DNA of 64,000 bases from Phytomonospora sp040655735 (GCF_040655735.1 NZ_JBFAKK010000002.1:62001-126000); one strand, 5' to 3'; counted from the first letter of the stretch, positions 1 through 9,361 are shown. Program-made: numbers and translations. The notes: a model not told the origin generated them from the sequence alone.

Positions 1-420
1 CGCCGCGGCGACCTCGGGCTCGGCGGCCGCGCGGATGCGGTGGCTGTCGACGGCGTGCAGGAAGGTCACGAAGCCGGCCAGGTCGTTGTTGACGATCTCG
101 CCGTGGGCCTTGCCGCGCAGCTGCGCGAGCATGACGAAACCCTGCCCGGCGTTGACCGAGTACCGCATCCCCAGCCGCCCGGGAGGCCCGCCGAAGACGA
201 CCTCGCGCTGGGGGCCGAACTTGGTCTCCACGTCGAAGAAGGTGAGGAAGTCCGGGCCGCCCTCGACCTCCACGGTGAACGAGGGCGCGGCGAAGCGCGG
301 CAGGCCGACGTCGATCAGGACGCGGGCGTCGACGTCGCGGAGGCCAAGGGGGGCGACCCGTTCGGCGTCCAGCGTGACGACGTCGCCGTACAGGTCGGAC
401 ATGTCCGCGTGTGTCAGCAC
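1..420 (-). CDS. SUKH-4-type immunity protein, 3' part cut off by window edge
   Basis: The reverse strand from 420 reads an open frame to base 1 with no stop, so the C-terminus lies outside the window. The reading VLTHADMSDLYGDVV, then GLRDVDARVLIDVGLPRF and FTVEVEG, followed by a conserved GG/Y-rich stretch, resembles the SUKH-4 branch of the SMI1/KNR4 superfamily. These proteins are typically antidotes to polymorphic or contact-dependent toxins. The start is uncertain. A GTG at 420 has a G-rich Shine-Dalgarno candidate about 20 nt upstream, and an in-frame ATG lies at 402. No toxin gene is visible here; a partner, if any, would lie left of base 1. Family assignment is from sequence style only. 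Confidence 0.6.
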   Translation of the reverse strand, partial: MLTHADMSDLYGDVVTLDAERVAPLGLRDVDARVLIDVGLPRFAAPSFTVEVEGGPDFLTFFDVETKFGPQREVVFGGPPGRLGMRYSVNAGQGFVMLAQLRGKAHGEIVNNDLAGFVTFLHAVDSHRIRAAAEPEVAAA

Positions 421-508
421 GGCGTCACAGTAACTCAGTTCACCCCCCGGCGACGGGCCGTCGGCGCACCCCCGGTGCCCGGTTTGATGCCTGTTTGCGG
501 CGAAACGG

Positions 509-1279
509 TCAGTCTCGTGGCTTCGGTGACCCCGACTCCGAGGGCTTCGGCGGTGGCGGCGGGGCCTTCGTGCCCAGCGGGGCGCCCTCCGACACGTCCG
601 CCGGGAGCGTCGCCGTCGGCGCGGCCGGCAGCGGCTCACCGACCAGCGTCACCGTCCCGAACCACACCTTCACGGCCGTCGGCACGCCGTCGGGGGCGAA
701 GCAGTACGTGCCCGTCGCGATCGGCGCCGACAGGACCACCGAGTTCGACTCCACCGAGAAGCACTCTCCCGAGGCGCCCTTGGGCTGCTTGCCCGCCGCG
801 ATCGACAGGGGCGCGTTGCGGTCGAGGAGGACGTCGAGCCAATCCGTGAACAGATGCTGGACCTGGGGGTCGGAGCCGCGGGGAACCGCCCCGGTCGCGG
901 CGGCCATCCGCACGCACTGCTGCGGCCCGCCCGCCAGGACGCACTGGAAGAAGCCCTGCGCCGTCCACAGGATCGACACGTCGGCCCGGCCGCCCAGCGC
1001 GCCGCCGGGCACGTCCACCCGCCACGTCCCGTCCTCGGCCATCAAGACCGTCACCGTCCGCTCCGCCGACCCGTGCTTCCACAGGTAGGTGGCGGTGTAG
1101 CGGCGGTCCTTCGACAGCGCGACGACCGAGGTCAGCGCCGCGCGCGGCCTCGACCACGCAGGCTCCGACGACGACGTCGCGGGCTCCGGAACCGGCGCCC
1201 CCGACCCGCATCCCGACAGCAGCAACGACAACACCAGAAGGCCCGCCCCGGCCCTTCGACCCTTACGCCCCATCGCCAC
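509..1279 (-). CDS. Putative secreted lipoprotein of unknown function
   Basis: 256 residues from a GTG start (an ATG two codons later is equally possible). A basic N-terminus (GRKGRRAG) leads into a hydrophobic stretch and the lipobox LLSGC near residue 23-27, so export and lipid anchoring on the outer face of the membrane are likely. The mature part contains the internal Cys residues FFQCVLAGGPQQC and ends in a Pro/Ser-rich disordered tail (PPPPPKPSESGSPKP). No enzymatic motif was recognised. It is divergent from lysC; the 112 nt between 1280 and 1391 hold both promoters. Expression and export are inferred and the function is unknown. Confidence 0.7.
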   Translation of the reverse strand: MAMGRKGRRAGAGLLVLSLLLSGCGSGAPVPEPATSSSEPAWSRPRAALTSVVALSKDRRYTATYLWKHGSAERTVTVLMAEDGTWRVDVPGGALGGRADVSILWTAQGFFQCVLAGGPQQCVRMAAATGAVPRGSDPQVQHLFTDWLDVLLDRNAPLSIAAGKQPKGASGECFSVESNSVVLSAPIATGTYCFAPDGVPTAVKVWFGTVTLVGEPLPAAPTATLPADVSEGAPLGTKAPPPPPKPSESGSPKPRD

Positions 1280-1391
1280 ATTGTGCTCGCGACCTCTCGT
1301 TACTCATGTGGCGGCTCGCCGCACATTCGGTAGGCTGGCCACGCCGACGCCACAGCGAGGTGGCCCCGCCGTCGACCAGAGGAACCCACAC

Positions 1392-2657
1392 GTGGCTCTC
1401 GTAGTTCAGAAATACGGCGGCTCTTCGGTGCAGAACGCCGAGCGCATCAAGCGCGTCGCCGAACGGATCGTCGCCTCCCGCAAGGCCGGCGACGACGTTG
1501 TGGCCGTGGTCTCCGCGATGGGCGACAGCACCGACGAGCTCCTCGACCTGGCAGCCCAGGTCTCACCCCTTCCCCAGCCGCGTGAGCTGGACATGCTCCT
1601 CACCGCCGGTGAGCGCATCTCCATGGCCCTCCTGGCGATGGCCATCAACAACCTCGGCTACGAGGCGCGGTCGTACACCGGCTCGCAGGCCGGCGTGATC
1701 ACCACCTCGGTGCACGGCAAGGCCCGCATCATCGACGTCACGCCCGGCCGCATCCGCAGCGCCGTCGACGAGGGCGCCGTCGCGATCGTGGCCGGCTTCC
1801 AGGGCGTCGCGCAGGACACCAAGGACATCACCACGCTCGGCCGGGGCGGGTCGGACACCACCGCCGTCGCGCTGGCCGCCGCCCTGCACGCCGACGTGTG
1901 CGAGATCTACACCGACGTCGACGGCGTCTTCACCGCCGACCCCCGGATCGTCCCCGACGCCCGGCGCCTCGAGAAGGTCACCTACGAGGAGATGCTCGAA
2001 CTGGCCGCCTGCGGCGCGAAGGTCCTGAATCTGCGCAGCGTGGAGTACGCCCGCCGCGAGCGGCTGCCGATCCACGTGCGCTCGTCGTACTCGAACAAGC
2101 CCGGAACGATCGTCTCCGGATCTATGGAGGACACCGACATGGAGCAGGCCCTGATCACGGGCGTGGCCCACGACCGCAGCGAGGCCAAGATCACCGTCCT
2201 CGCGGTGCCCGACGAGCCGGGCGCGGCCGCGGCCATCTTCAACACGGTCGCCGACGCCGAGATCAACATCGACATGATCGTGCAGAACGTGTCGACGAAG
2301 GGCACCGGCAAGACCGACATCTCCTTCACCCTCCCCAAGGACGACGGCCCGACCGCCATGGCCGCGCTCCAGCGCATCCAGGCCAAGACCGGCTTCGACG
2401 GCCTCCTCTACGACGACCACATCGGCAAGGTCTCCCTGGTCGGCGCGGGCATGCGCTCGCACCCGGGCGTCGCGGCCTCCTTCTTCGCCGCGATCGGGCA
2501 GGCGGGGGTCAACATCGAGCTGATCTCCACCTCCGAGATCCGCGTCTCCGTGGTCACCCGCGACACCGACCTCGACGCGGCCGTCGCGGCCGTGCACAAC
2601 GCCTTCGACCTCGGCGGCGAAGAAGAGGCCGTCGTCTACGCCGGAACGGGCCGGTGA
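1392..2657 (+). CDS. lysC: Aspartate kinase
   Basis: 421 residues. It catalyses ATP-dependent phosphorylation of L-aspartate, the first step toward lysine, threonine, methionine and diaminopimelate. The N-terminal KYGGSS nucleotide/substrate motif (residues 7-12), the VAVVSAMGDSTDELL segment and the DGVFTADPR loop are visible. Two C-terminal ACT domains follow: ITVLAVPDEPGAAAAIF with NIDMIVQN, then VSLVGAGMRSHPGVAASFF. I chose the GTG at 1392 because the protein then begins VALVVQKYGGSS as in actinobacterial homologues and has the usual length. The frame stays open upstream to 1281 but that part has no homology. An internal start near residue 250, as in Corynebacterium, could give a separate regulatory subunit; I cannot confirm it. 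It overlaps or abuts asd, forming an operon. Confidence 0.96.
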   Translation: MALVVQKYGGSSVQNAERIKRVAERIVASRKAGDDVVAVVSAMGDSTDELLDLAAQVSPLPQPRELDMLLTAGERISMALLAMAINNLGYEARSYTGSQAGVITTSVHGKARIIDVTPGRIRSAVDEGAVAIVAGFQGVAQDTKDITTLGRGGSDTTAVALAAALHADVCEIYTDVDGVFTADPRIVPDARRLEKVTYEEMLELAACGAKVLNLRSVEYARRERLPIHVRSSYSNKPGTIVSGSMEDTDMEQALITGVAHDRSEAKITVLAVPDEPGAAAAIFNTVADAEINIDMIVQNVSTKGTGKTDISFTLPKDDGPTAMAALQRIQAKTGFDGLLYDDHIGKVSLVGAGMRSHPGVAASFFAAIGQAGVNIELISTSEIRVSVVTRDTDLDAAVAAVHNAFDLGGEEEAVVYAGTGR

Positions 2658-2662
2658 GCAGC

Positions 2663-3736
2663 ATGAGCCGCAAACCGATCATCGCCGTCGTCGGCGCCAC
2701 CGGGGCCGTCGGCACGCAGATGCTCAAGATCCTCACCGAGCGCGCCGAGGCGGGCGTCGGCGACGTGTGGGGCGGGGCGCGGCTGATCGCGTCGCCGCGC
2801 TCGGCGGGCCGGCGACTGTCGGTCTTCGGGCGCGAGGAGACCGTCGTTGCGCTGTCGCCGGAGGCCTTCGACGGCGTCGACGTGGCGCTGTTCGACGTCC
2901 CCGACGAGGTCTCGGCCGAGTGGGCGCCGATCGCCGCCGCCCGCGGTGTCGTCGTCATCGACAAGTCGGGCGCGTTCCGGATGGACCCGCAGGTTCCCCT
3001 GGTGGTGCCGGAGGTCAACCCCGACTCGGTCACCGACCGTCCCAAGGGGATCATCGCCAACGCCAACTGCACGACGTTGGCCATGATGCCCGCCCTCGGT
3101 GTCCTGCACCGGGAGTTCGGGCTGGTCAAGCTGTACGCGGCGAGCTACCAGGCCGCGTCGGGCGCCGGGCAGCAGGGCATCGACGAGCTCTACGACCAGT
3201 ACGAGGCCGTCGCCGGCAGGCGCACCCTCGGGCAGACGCCCGGTGGTGTGCGGGATGCCTTGGGCGAGAAGGGTTCTGAGGTCTTCGGTGCGCCGCTGGC
3301 CATGAACGTCGTGCCGAAGGCCGGTTCGTGGAAAGAGGACGGCTGGACCAGCGAGGAACTCAAGGTCCGCAACGAGAGCCGCAAGATCCTCGGCATTCCC
3401 GACCTCGCCGTATCGTCGACCTGCGTGCGCGTCCCGGTCCTGGTCGGCCACTCCCTGGCCGTTCACGCGACCTTCGCCTCCGAAGTCGACGCCGACACCG
3501 CCCGCAAGCTCCTGACCGGGGCGCCGGGTGTGACCGTCCTCGACGATCCCGCCAACGACGTCTACCCGATGCCGGCCGACACCGCCGGCACCGACCCGAC
3601 CTATGTGGGCCGGATCCGCCGTGCCCTCGACGATCCGTACTCGCTGGACATGTTCATCGTCGGCGACAACCTCCGTAAAGGCGCGGCGCTGAACTCCGCG
3701 CAGATCGCCGAACTGGCGGTCGCGCGCGGGCTGTAG
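2663..3736 (+). CDS. asd: Aspartate-semialdehyde dehydrogenase
   Basis: 357 residues. It reduces aspartyl phosphate to aspartate semialdehyde with NADPH, directly after LysC. The N-terminal Rossmann motif VVGATGAVG (residues 8-16), the active-site NANCTT with Cys136, and the substrate-binding SSTCVRVPVLVGHS segment with its catalytic His are all present. The ATG at 2663 is preferred. A GTG at 2654 overlaps the lysC stop in a GTGA arrangement and would add three residues (VSS). Either way translation is probably coupled to lysC. A strong hairpin follows the stop. Confidence 0.96.
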   Translation: MSRKPIIAVVGATGAVGTQMLKILTERAEAGVGDVWGGARLIASPRSAGRRLSVFGREETVVALSPEAFDGVDVALFDVPDEVSAEWAPIAAARGVVVIDKSGAFRMDPQVPLVVPEVNPDSVTDRPKGIIANANCTTLAMMPALGVLHREFGLVKLYAASYQAASGAGQQGIDELYDQYEAVAGRRTLGQTPGGVRDALGEKGSEVFGAPLAMNVVPKAGSWKEDGWTSEELKVRNESRKILGIPDLAVSSTCVRVPVLVGHSLAVHATFASEVDADTARKLLTGAPGVTVLDDPANDVYPMPADTAGTDPTYVGRIRRALDDPYSLDMFIVGDNLRKGAALNSAQIAELAVARGL

Positions 3737-3750
3737 CCCTCGACGTCCGA

Positions 3751-3777
3751 CGGCCCCGGTGCTTCGCGCCGGGGCCG
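3751..3777. terminator. Bidirectional terminator between asd and the convergent membrane gene
   Basis: Perfect 9-bp stem CGGCCCCGG / CCGGGGCCG (3751-3759 and 3769-3777) around a 9-nt loop. It starts 14 nt after the asd stop and ends 3 nt before the stop of the convergent gene at 3781. There is no long T-tract, as is common in actinomycetes. Confidence 0.8.
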
Positions 3778-3780
3778 TTG

Positions 3781-5184
3781 TCAGGTCCGGGTGAGGTCGT
3801 CGCGGGGTCCGGCCCGCCGGTCCAGTTCGGCGGTGTCGATCCCTTTGGCGGCGAGGAAGACCGCCGCCTCGGCGAAGACCTGCCGCTCCATGGTCTCGGC
3901 GTGGCGCAGCATGTCGCGTTGCTGGAGGTGTTGTGGCGCAAGGTGTCCGGCGCCCAGCTCCCGGATGCTCGCCGGTGCCCCGCGGTCGTGCCGGGTACGG
4001 CGTGAGTCGCTGACGGCGATGTCGCCGAAGGCGCCGAAGACCATGAACGGCGCGGTCACCGCGTCGAGGGGGAGCATGGCCAGGGCGCGTAAAGCGTTGC
4101 GCGCGAACCCGGCCGCGCCGGTCCGCCGCTTCGCGCCGAAGACGTGGAACCCGGCCCGGGTGGGCGGCAGCGCGAAGGTCGCCGACTCCAGGTGCATCAC
4201 CGCGTCCTCGATCGCGGCGTGCGTGTAGACGGTCGTGACCAGTTCGCCCGACCACGCCACCACCTGGCAGCGCAGGAAGTGCCGCAGGCTCGGCGAGGGA
4301 TTCTCGATGACGGCCGCCATGACACCGTCGGTGGCGAAGTGCCCGTCGACGCTGCGGACCGTGCTCAGCGCCGAGGTCCCGGCGAGGAAGACCTGGTCGG
4401 CCACGGTCAGCCCGGCCAGATGCGAAGGGCCCAGCACGCCCGAACCGAGCCGGACCATCCCGGCGCGCAGGCTCGCGACGAGCTCGCCGGTGGTGAAGGG
4501 CGCGGCCGGGCCGTCGGCCGGTCGCAGGGGGAACGTGGACCGGCTGCCGCGCAGGAACTTTCCCGACCCGGCGAAGGGGTGGCCGGCGGAGTAGATCACC
4601 AGATCGGCCTCGGCGGGGAAGCGCGCGAGTTCGCGGTGCGACGAGAGGCGGCCGTCGGCGATCAGGGTGAGCAGGATGGTGCGGACCAGCGCGGTGGCCA
4701 GTGCGACGGCGGCGAGGAGGGCGAGCAGCGACCAGGTCGCGGGGTCCGGCGGGCCCCATTCGGCGCCGAGGCCGGCCGCGAAGTCGGTGAGGCCGCCGAC
4801 GAGGTCGGCGATGACGGAGGGTTCGAAGACCACGAAGAAGACGCCCGGCGCCAGGATGAGCACGCCGAGCACAACGGTGGTCCACATGACCGCCCGGTAG
4901 CGGAAGATCGCGGTGACCAGGCCGAGCACGGCGAGCCAGACGAGCAGGAACGGCGTGACGATCGCGATGGCGACCAGGATCGCCGACAATGCGGCGCCGT
5001 GGAAGAGCCGCAGCGTCCCCGCGCGTTTGCAGTGGGCGACCACGAGTGCGGGTTCGATGCCGAACTCCGGCGCGGCGGCACGTGTGCGGTCGTTGACGAC
5101 CTCGCGCAGCACTCGCCGCCGGAACACGTCGTCGAGGTAGGCGCCCGCCGACAGGTGGCGGGTCGCGCTGGATGTGTCTTCCAT
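3781..5184 (-). CDS. Integral membrane protein of unknown function
   Basis: 467 residues. After a soluble ~55-residue N-terminus it has hydrophobic helices around residues 60-80 (AALSAILVAIAIVTPFLLVWLAV), 85-120 (WTTVVLGVLILAPGVFFVVF) and 150-175 (LLALLAAVALATALVRTILL). Most of the remaining 290 residues look soluble, including HPFAGSGKFLRGSRSTFPL and HVFGAKRRTG. A weaker hydrophobic stretch lies near LPLDAVTAPFMVFGAFGD. No catalytic motif was recognised. Large membrane proteins of this layout occur as conserved hypotheticals in Streptomyces-like genomes. It is a single gene, convergent with asd and upstream of a pentapeptide gene on the same strand. Confidence 0.8.
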   Translation of the reverse strand: MEDTSSATRHLSAGAYLDDVFRRRVLREVVNDRTRAAAPEFGIEPALVVAHCKRAGTLRLFHGAALSAILVAIAIVTPFLLVWLAVLGLVTAIFRYRAVMWTTVVLGVLILAPGVFFVVFEPSVIADLVGGLTDFAAGLGAEWGPPDPATWSLLALLAAVALATALVRTILLTLIADGRLSSHRELARFPAEADLVIYSAGHPFAGSGKFLRGSRSTFPLRPADGPAAPFTTGELVASLRAGMVRLGSGVLGPSHLAGLTVADQVFLAGTSALSTVRSVDGHFATDGVMAAVIENPSPSLRHFLRCQVVAWSGELVTTVYTHAAIEDAVMHLESATFALPPTRAGFHVFGAKRRTGAAGFARNALRALAMLPLDAVTAPFMVFGAFGDIAVSDSRRTRHDRGAPASIRELGAGHLAPQHLQQRDMLRHAETMERQVFAEAAVFLAAKGIDTAELDRRAGPRDDLTRT

Positions 5185-5259
5185 CGGACCCCCCGGACGA
5201 CCGAGAGTGGACGATCCCTCACCGTCCCACGGCGGTCGCGCAGCGTCAATCCCCGCCCG

Positions 5260-5850
5260 CTACTGCACTTTCAGGCCGAGCGCCTGCGCCACCACGACGG
5301 CCTGGTCGCCGTCGATGACCGCGTCCCGCAGCCGCACCGTGAGCGGGTCGAGGGAGGTCAGGTCGCTGCCCCGGAGGTCGGCGCCGGTCAGGTTCACCTC
5401 GCCCAGCGCGGCACCGGACAGGTCCACATTGGTCAGCGTCGCGCCGCTCAGGTTCGCCGCCGTCAGGTCCACCTCGCGCATCCGCACGTTCCGGAACACC
5501 GCCCCCGTCAGGTCGCGCCCGTGCAGGCTCGCGAAGGACCAGTCCCCGCCCTCCACCCGCAGCGGCCGCATGACCGACTGCCCGAACTGCGAACCGGTCA
5601 TCTTGCATCCGTCGAAGTCGGCGTCGAAGAAGTTGCAGGACTTGAAGGAGCAGCGCAGGAACGCCGAGTCGGTGTGCCGCGAGGCGTTGAAGCGCACGTT
5701 GTGGAAGACGCAGTCCTCGAAGACCACCCCGCGCGTGCTCGCCTCGGTCATGTCCACCTGCGAGAACGTGCAGCGCTTGTAGGCGCGCTCGGTCAGCTCG
5801 TCGCCGTACCAGTCGTCGCCCCGGAACTCGGTGTCCTCGATCGTCTCCAC
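5260..5850 (-). CDS. Pentapeptide-repeat protein
   Basis: 196 residues with repeated A(D/N)LXX pentapeptides: VDMTEAS, CVFHNVRF, CNFFDADFDGC, AVFRNVRMREVDLTAANLSGATLTNVDLSGAALGEVNLTGADLRG. These fold into a right-handed quadrilateral beta-helix. Some relatives (Qnr/MfpA) mimic DNA and protect gyrase, and others are scaffolds. The first half of the repeats is Cys-rich and irregular, which is common in this family. It ends with LTVRLRDAVIDGDQAVVVAQALGLKVQ, a typical C-terminal cap. It lies 31 nt downstream of the ABC permease on the same strand, so it may be the last gene of that operon. No target can be named. Confidence 0.85.
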   Translation of the reverse strand: METIEDTEFRGDDWYGDELTERAYKRCTFSQVDMTEASTRGVVFEDCVFHNVRFNASRHTDSAFLRCSFKSCNFFDADFDGCKMTGSQFGQSVMRPLRVEGGDWSFASLHGRDLTGAVFRNVRMREVDLTAANLSGATLTNVDLSGAALGEVNLTGADLRGSDLTSLDPLTVRLRDAVIDGDQAVVVAQALGLKVQ

Positions 5851-5881
5851 GAGGGCACGGTAGCCGACCGGGCGGACATCC

Positions 5882-8656
5882 TCACCCGTCTCGGGTGAGG
5901 AGCTCGGTGAGCGGTCTGCCGCGGACGGTCAGGGCCGCCACGACCGACATCGCCGCCGTCAGCACGACGGCCGCGCCGCCGACGACTCCGGCGGCGGCCC
6001 ACACGCGGCTGTCGGGCGCGCCCATCAGTGCGCTCACCGCGCCCAGACCCGTGGCCGTGCCGACGATCGCGCCCGTGACGCCGAGCGCCACACCCTCACC
6101 GGCGATGAGGCGGAACAGGTGACCCGGGCCCCAGCCGATCGCGCGCAGCGTCGCCAGCTCGGCGTCCCGCTCACGGATGTTGAGGTAGACGAGGTCGGCG
6201 ATCGACAGCGCTCCCAGCATCATTGTCAGCGCGGCGGCGGCCAGGTCGACCCCGCGCACCTGGACCGACACGTGGTCGCCGAGCAGCGAGCCGTGCGCGG
6301 TCCCGTGGAAACCCCACATCGCCGCGGCGAGCACGGCCATGGCGCCTGTTCCGACGGCCAGCGCGAGCACGCCGAGCAGACTGCGGCCCGGCAGCCGCCG
6401 CAGGTTCGCCAGCGCGAGACCGAGGAGACCGCGGCCGGCGGTGACCGCGCGGTCGGAGACCGGTGGGCGCAGGGCGGCCATCGGGTCGAGCCGCCGGACC
6501 CGCCACGCCGGGACCGCCCCGGCGAGCAGCGCCAGCACGACGGCGACGGGTACGGCCAGAAGGGCCTGGCCCACCGGTACGCCGACGCTGAGCCACCTGG
6601 TCGCGGGGACGCTGACACCGGCGCCTAGGACGCCGGCGGCCAGGCCCACCGCGCCGACCTCGGCGAGGACCAGCGCCATGAGTCTTCGGCCCGGCCAGCC
6701 CACGGCGGCCAGGACGGCGAGTTCGTGGCGGCGGGTGCGGACCGAGGCGGTGACGGCGTTGCCGAGGAACAGGACGCACACGACGAGGATCAGTCCGAAG
6801 AGGACGACGCTCTTGCGGTCGACGGCCTCGATGAGCGCGACGGCCACGCCCTTCTTCGTCCACTGCTCCTCCAGCAGCAGTTCCGGCCTGCCGAGTTCGC
6901 CGGCGGGGAGGAGGACGGGCCGGCCCGTCGGCGAGGCGCCGATGGTGATGTCGACGTCGAGGCCGGTCTCGCGCTGGATTCCCTCGGCGACGAGGCGGAT
7001 GCGCTCACGGGAGGACTCGTCGAGGCCGTCGATCCCGGAGACGCGGATCCGGACGGCCGAGACCGGTGCCTTCCACTGGTACTCCTTGCCGGGGGTGAGC
7101 GCGGTGAGGGTCTCGAAGGTCGTGAGGAGTTGCGGGGGAGCGGTGAGGTAGCCGGCGGGATTACCGGTCGGAAGAAGCGGCTGTCCATTGAGGAGGGCGG
7201 TGCTCGTGTCGTCGGCGGGCGTGAGCCGCTGGGTCTCGTAGGAGTTCGAGCCGGCGGCCAGTCCGGGGACGGCGGTGAGCGCGGCCGGGTCGAAGGTGCC
7301 GACGACGTCGGCCTGTGAGATGCCGAGGGCGGCGGCTCCGGGACGGAGCGAGACCTCGTGGAAGGCGGTGTCGGTGAGCAGCATCGACGAGTCGTCGTGG
7401 ACGACGAACGGCGGCGAGTACCACGAACCGCCGGCCGAGTCCGGTGCCTCGGCGGGCCGGAGCACCCCGTCACCGTCCACCGTGGACACCAAGGGCGCCG
7501 GGAGATAGATGACGCCGGCGCTGATGTCGAAGAGGTCGCCGGCGAGAACGGCCGCGTCGATCGCGCCGGCGACGGTCTCCGCGGACTCGGCGTCCAGGGC
7601 CGCCAGTCGCTCGGCGCTCTCGTCGAGCGTCATGCCGGGCAGCGGGAGTCGCCCGGTCGAGATCTCCGTGCCGACCCGCTGATCGACGCCGAGAGAGGTC
7701 GAGGCGAGCATGGGCACGAAGACGATGTCGTTGCCGGGTTCGCGGTAGACGGTCTCGCCCGGGGTGAGCGGCCGTCCGGTGCTCAGCGCCGTGTCGAGAC
7801 CGGTGAGAGCCGCCTCGGCGACCGGATCCACGGCTGCGAGCAGGGCCGGGACCGACCACTTGACACCGATCCGCAGCTCCGCCTCGACGTGCGTCTCACC
7901 GTCGAAGGTGACGAAACCAGCGGGCGTGCGCTGGATGACCAGCAGCGAACCGCGCTCGTCGGCGTCGTAGGCCGACGGGGTCCCGCCGATCTGGTTCAGC
8001 ACGCACACTGGTTCCCATCGTCCCGGGGAGATCTCCTCGAACGGCGGATTCGCGTGGGTGTCACCGACATCGCAGGGCGAGCCGTCCAGCTCGGCGCCCC
8101 GTGCGGCGGGGTAGCTCGTCGTGAGGCTGTCGTGGTCGAGCTTCGGCCAGGCGATCGGGTTGGTGGTCAGGTAGACGTAGGAGGTGCCGGGGTCGGCGAC
8201 CTCGCTGAGGCCGCGGTCGGTGCGCCAGGTGTTGCGGAGCCTGATGATCTGGTTCCCGGCGCCGGTGTCGACGTGCGCGGTGACATCCACATAGGACGTG
8301 CGGGTGTGCGGCAGGTAGCCCCCCATGCCGATCGGCGCGGCCACCTCGATCCCGTCCATGGCGGCGATCCGGTCGACGGTGTCCAGGGTGATGCCGCCGG
8401 CGAATCCGTCGGACAGGTAGTTGCCGCGCACCAGGCCCTCGGTCGCCTCCGTCGGCGAGCGGGAGCCGGGCGGGCGCACGAGGATGTCGTAGACGCCCCG
8501 GGAGTTCGCCTCCACGGTCTCGGTGACCGACAGGCGGGAGCTCGCGACACTGCCGGTGAGGACGGTGAACCCACTGGTGGCGACGAGAAGACCGAGCAGC
8601 AGCGCGACGCTTCGCGACGCCCGCCGCCGCAGCTGGATCCACGCGAACCGGATCAC
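5882..8656 (-). CDS. ABC transporter permease, FtsX/MacB type
   Basis: 924 residues. The order is: N-terminal membrane helix (RSVALLLGLLVATSGFTVLTG), a ~560-residue extracellular region, then an FtsX-like bundle (SVVLFGLILVVCVLFLGNAVTASVRTRRHELAVLAAVGWPGRRL). Two more helices follow, then a linker (VRRLDPMAALRPPVSDRAV) and a second FtsX bundle (LLGVLALAVGTGAMAVLAAAMW, RDAELATLRAIGWGPGHLFRLI). This is the mechanotransmission class that works with a LolD/MacB-like ATPase on lipids, peptides or envelope factors rather than small-molecule import. The GTG start overlaps the ATPase stop (GTGA), so the two are translationally coupled. The cargo is unknown; the small Cys-rich peptide gene directly upstream of the ATPase is a candidate. 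Confidence 0.92.
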   Translation of the reverse strand: MIRFAWIQLRRRASRSVALLLGLLVATSGFTVLTGSVASSRLSVTETVEANSRGVYDILVRPPGSRSPTEATEGLVRGNYLSDGFAGGITLDTVDRIAAMDGIEVAAPIGMGGYLPHTRTSYVDVTAHVDTGAGNQIIRLRNTWRTDRGLSEVADPGTSYVYLTTNPIAWPKLDHDSLTTSYPAARGAELDGSPCDVGDTHANPPFEEISPGRWEPVCVLNQIGGTPSAYDADERGSLLVIQRTPAGFVTFDGETHVEAELRIGVKWSVPALLAAVDPVAEAALTGLDTALSTGRPLTPGETVYREPGNDIVFVPMLASTSLGVDQRVGTEISTGRLPLPGMTLDESAERLAALDAESAETVAGAIDAAVLAGDLFDISAGVIYLPAPLVSTVDGDGVLRPAEAPDSAGGSWYSPPFVVHDDSSMLLTDTAFHEVSLRPGAAALGISQADVVGTFDPAALTAVPGLAAGSNSYETQRLTPADDTSTALLNGQPLLPTGNPAGYLTAPPQLLTTFETLTALTPGKEYQWKAPVSAVRIRVSGIDGLDESSRERIRLVAEGIQRETGLDVDITIGASPTGRPVLLPAGELGRPELLLEEQWTKKGVAVALIEAVDRKSVVLFGLILVVCVLFLGNAVTASVRTRRHELAVLAAVGWPGRRLMALVLAEVGAVGLAAGVLGAGVSVPATRWLSVGVPVGQALLAVPVAVVLALLAGAVPAWRVRRLDPMAALRPPVSDRAVTAGRGLLGLALANLRRLPGRSLLGVLALAVGTGAMAVLAAAMWGFHGTAHGSLLGDHVSVQVRGVDLAAAALTMMLGALSIADLVYLNIRERDAELATLRAIGWGPGHLFRLIAGEGVALGVTGAIVGTATGLGAVSALMGAPDSRVWAAAGVVGGAAVVLTAAMSVVAALTVRGRPLTELLTRDG

Positions 8657-9333
8657 GCGTCCGTCACCTTTCCGTCCCGGACGCGCACGACGCGGTCGCA
8701 GCGCTCGGCGAGTCCGGCGTCGTGGGTGGCGATCATCATCGTCGTGCCGAGGCGTTCGCGCAGCTCGAACAGCATGTCGACGATCTCCTCGCCGGTGCGC
8801 GAGTCGAGGTTCCCGGTCGGCTCGTCGGCCAAGAGCAGGACCGGATCGTTGACCAGTGCCCGTGCGATCGCGACACGCTGCTGCTGCCCGCCGGAGAGCT
8901 TGGCGGGCAGGGCGGTCTCGCGGCCCTTCAGTCCCACCGCGTCGAGGAGTTCGGCCGCCTTGGCGTGTTTGTCGAACGCGGTCTTGTACGGCAGAAGGGG
9001 AGCGGCGACGTTGTCGGCGGCCGTCAGCGTCGGCAGCAGGTGGAAACGCTGGAACACGAAGCCGATCCGCCGCCGGTACTCCGGCAGCCTGCGGCGTTTC
9101 AGCGCGGTGATCTCGGTTCCGTCGACGACGATCGTGCCGTCGTCGGGCGAGTCGAGCGCCCCGATCAGGTGCAGCAGCGTCGACTTCCCCGACCCCGACG
9201 GCCCCGTCACGGCGACGATCTCCCCGCGCTCGACCTCGACCGACACGTCGTCGCAGGCGCGGATCGGCTCGTCGGCGCCGGTGCGGTAGGTCTTGTGCAG
9301 GGCGGTGGCCTTCACCAGGGGACCGGACGGCAC
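8653..9333 (-). CDS. ABC transporter ATP-binding protein, LolD/MacB family
   Basis: 226 residues from the GTG at 9333. Walker A is GPSGSGKST, the Q-loop lies in FVFQRFHLLP, the signature is LSGGQQQRVAIARAL, Walker B is LLLADEPTGNLD and the switch His is in IATHDAGLAE. The N-terminus VKATALHKTYRTGADEPIRACDDVSVEVERGE is typical of the MacB group. The GTG at 9333 has an AGAGGAG ribosome site 5 nt upstream; a GTG at 9351 in the same frame lacks one. It pairs with the overlapping FtsX-like permease. It lies just below a perfect palindrome that separates it from the Cys-rich peptide gene. Confidence 0.93.
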   Translation of the reverse strand: MPSGPLVKATALHKTYRTGADEPIRACDDVSVEVERGEIVAVTGPSGSGKSTLLHLIGALDSPDDGTIVVDGTEITALKRRRLPEYRRRIGFVFQRFHLLPTLTAADNVAAPLLPYKTAFDKHAKAAELLDAVGLKGRETALPAKLSGGQQQRVAIARALVNDPVLLLADEPTGNLDSRTGEEIVDMLFELRERLGTTMMIATHDAGLAERCDRVVRVRDGKVTDA

Positions 9334-9361
9334 ATCTGCTCCTCTATCCACTGTGGGGGGA

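Noticed and set aside
4144..5898. Long forward open frames opposite the membrane and pentapeptide genes
   Set aside because: Shadows of GC-rich coding on the other strand: repetitive Arg/Gly/Pro text, no homology, and third-position bias fits the reverse genes.
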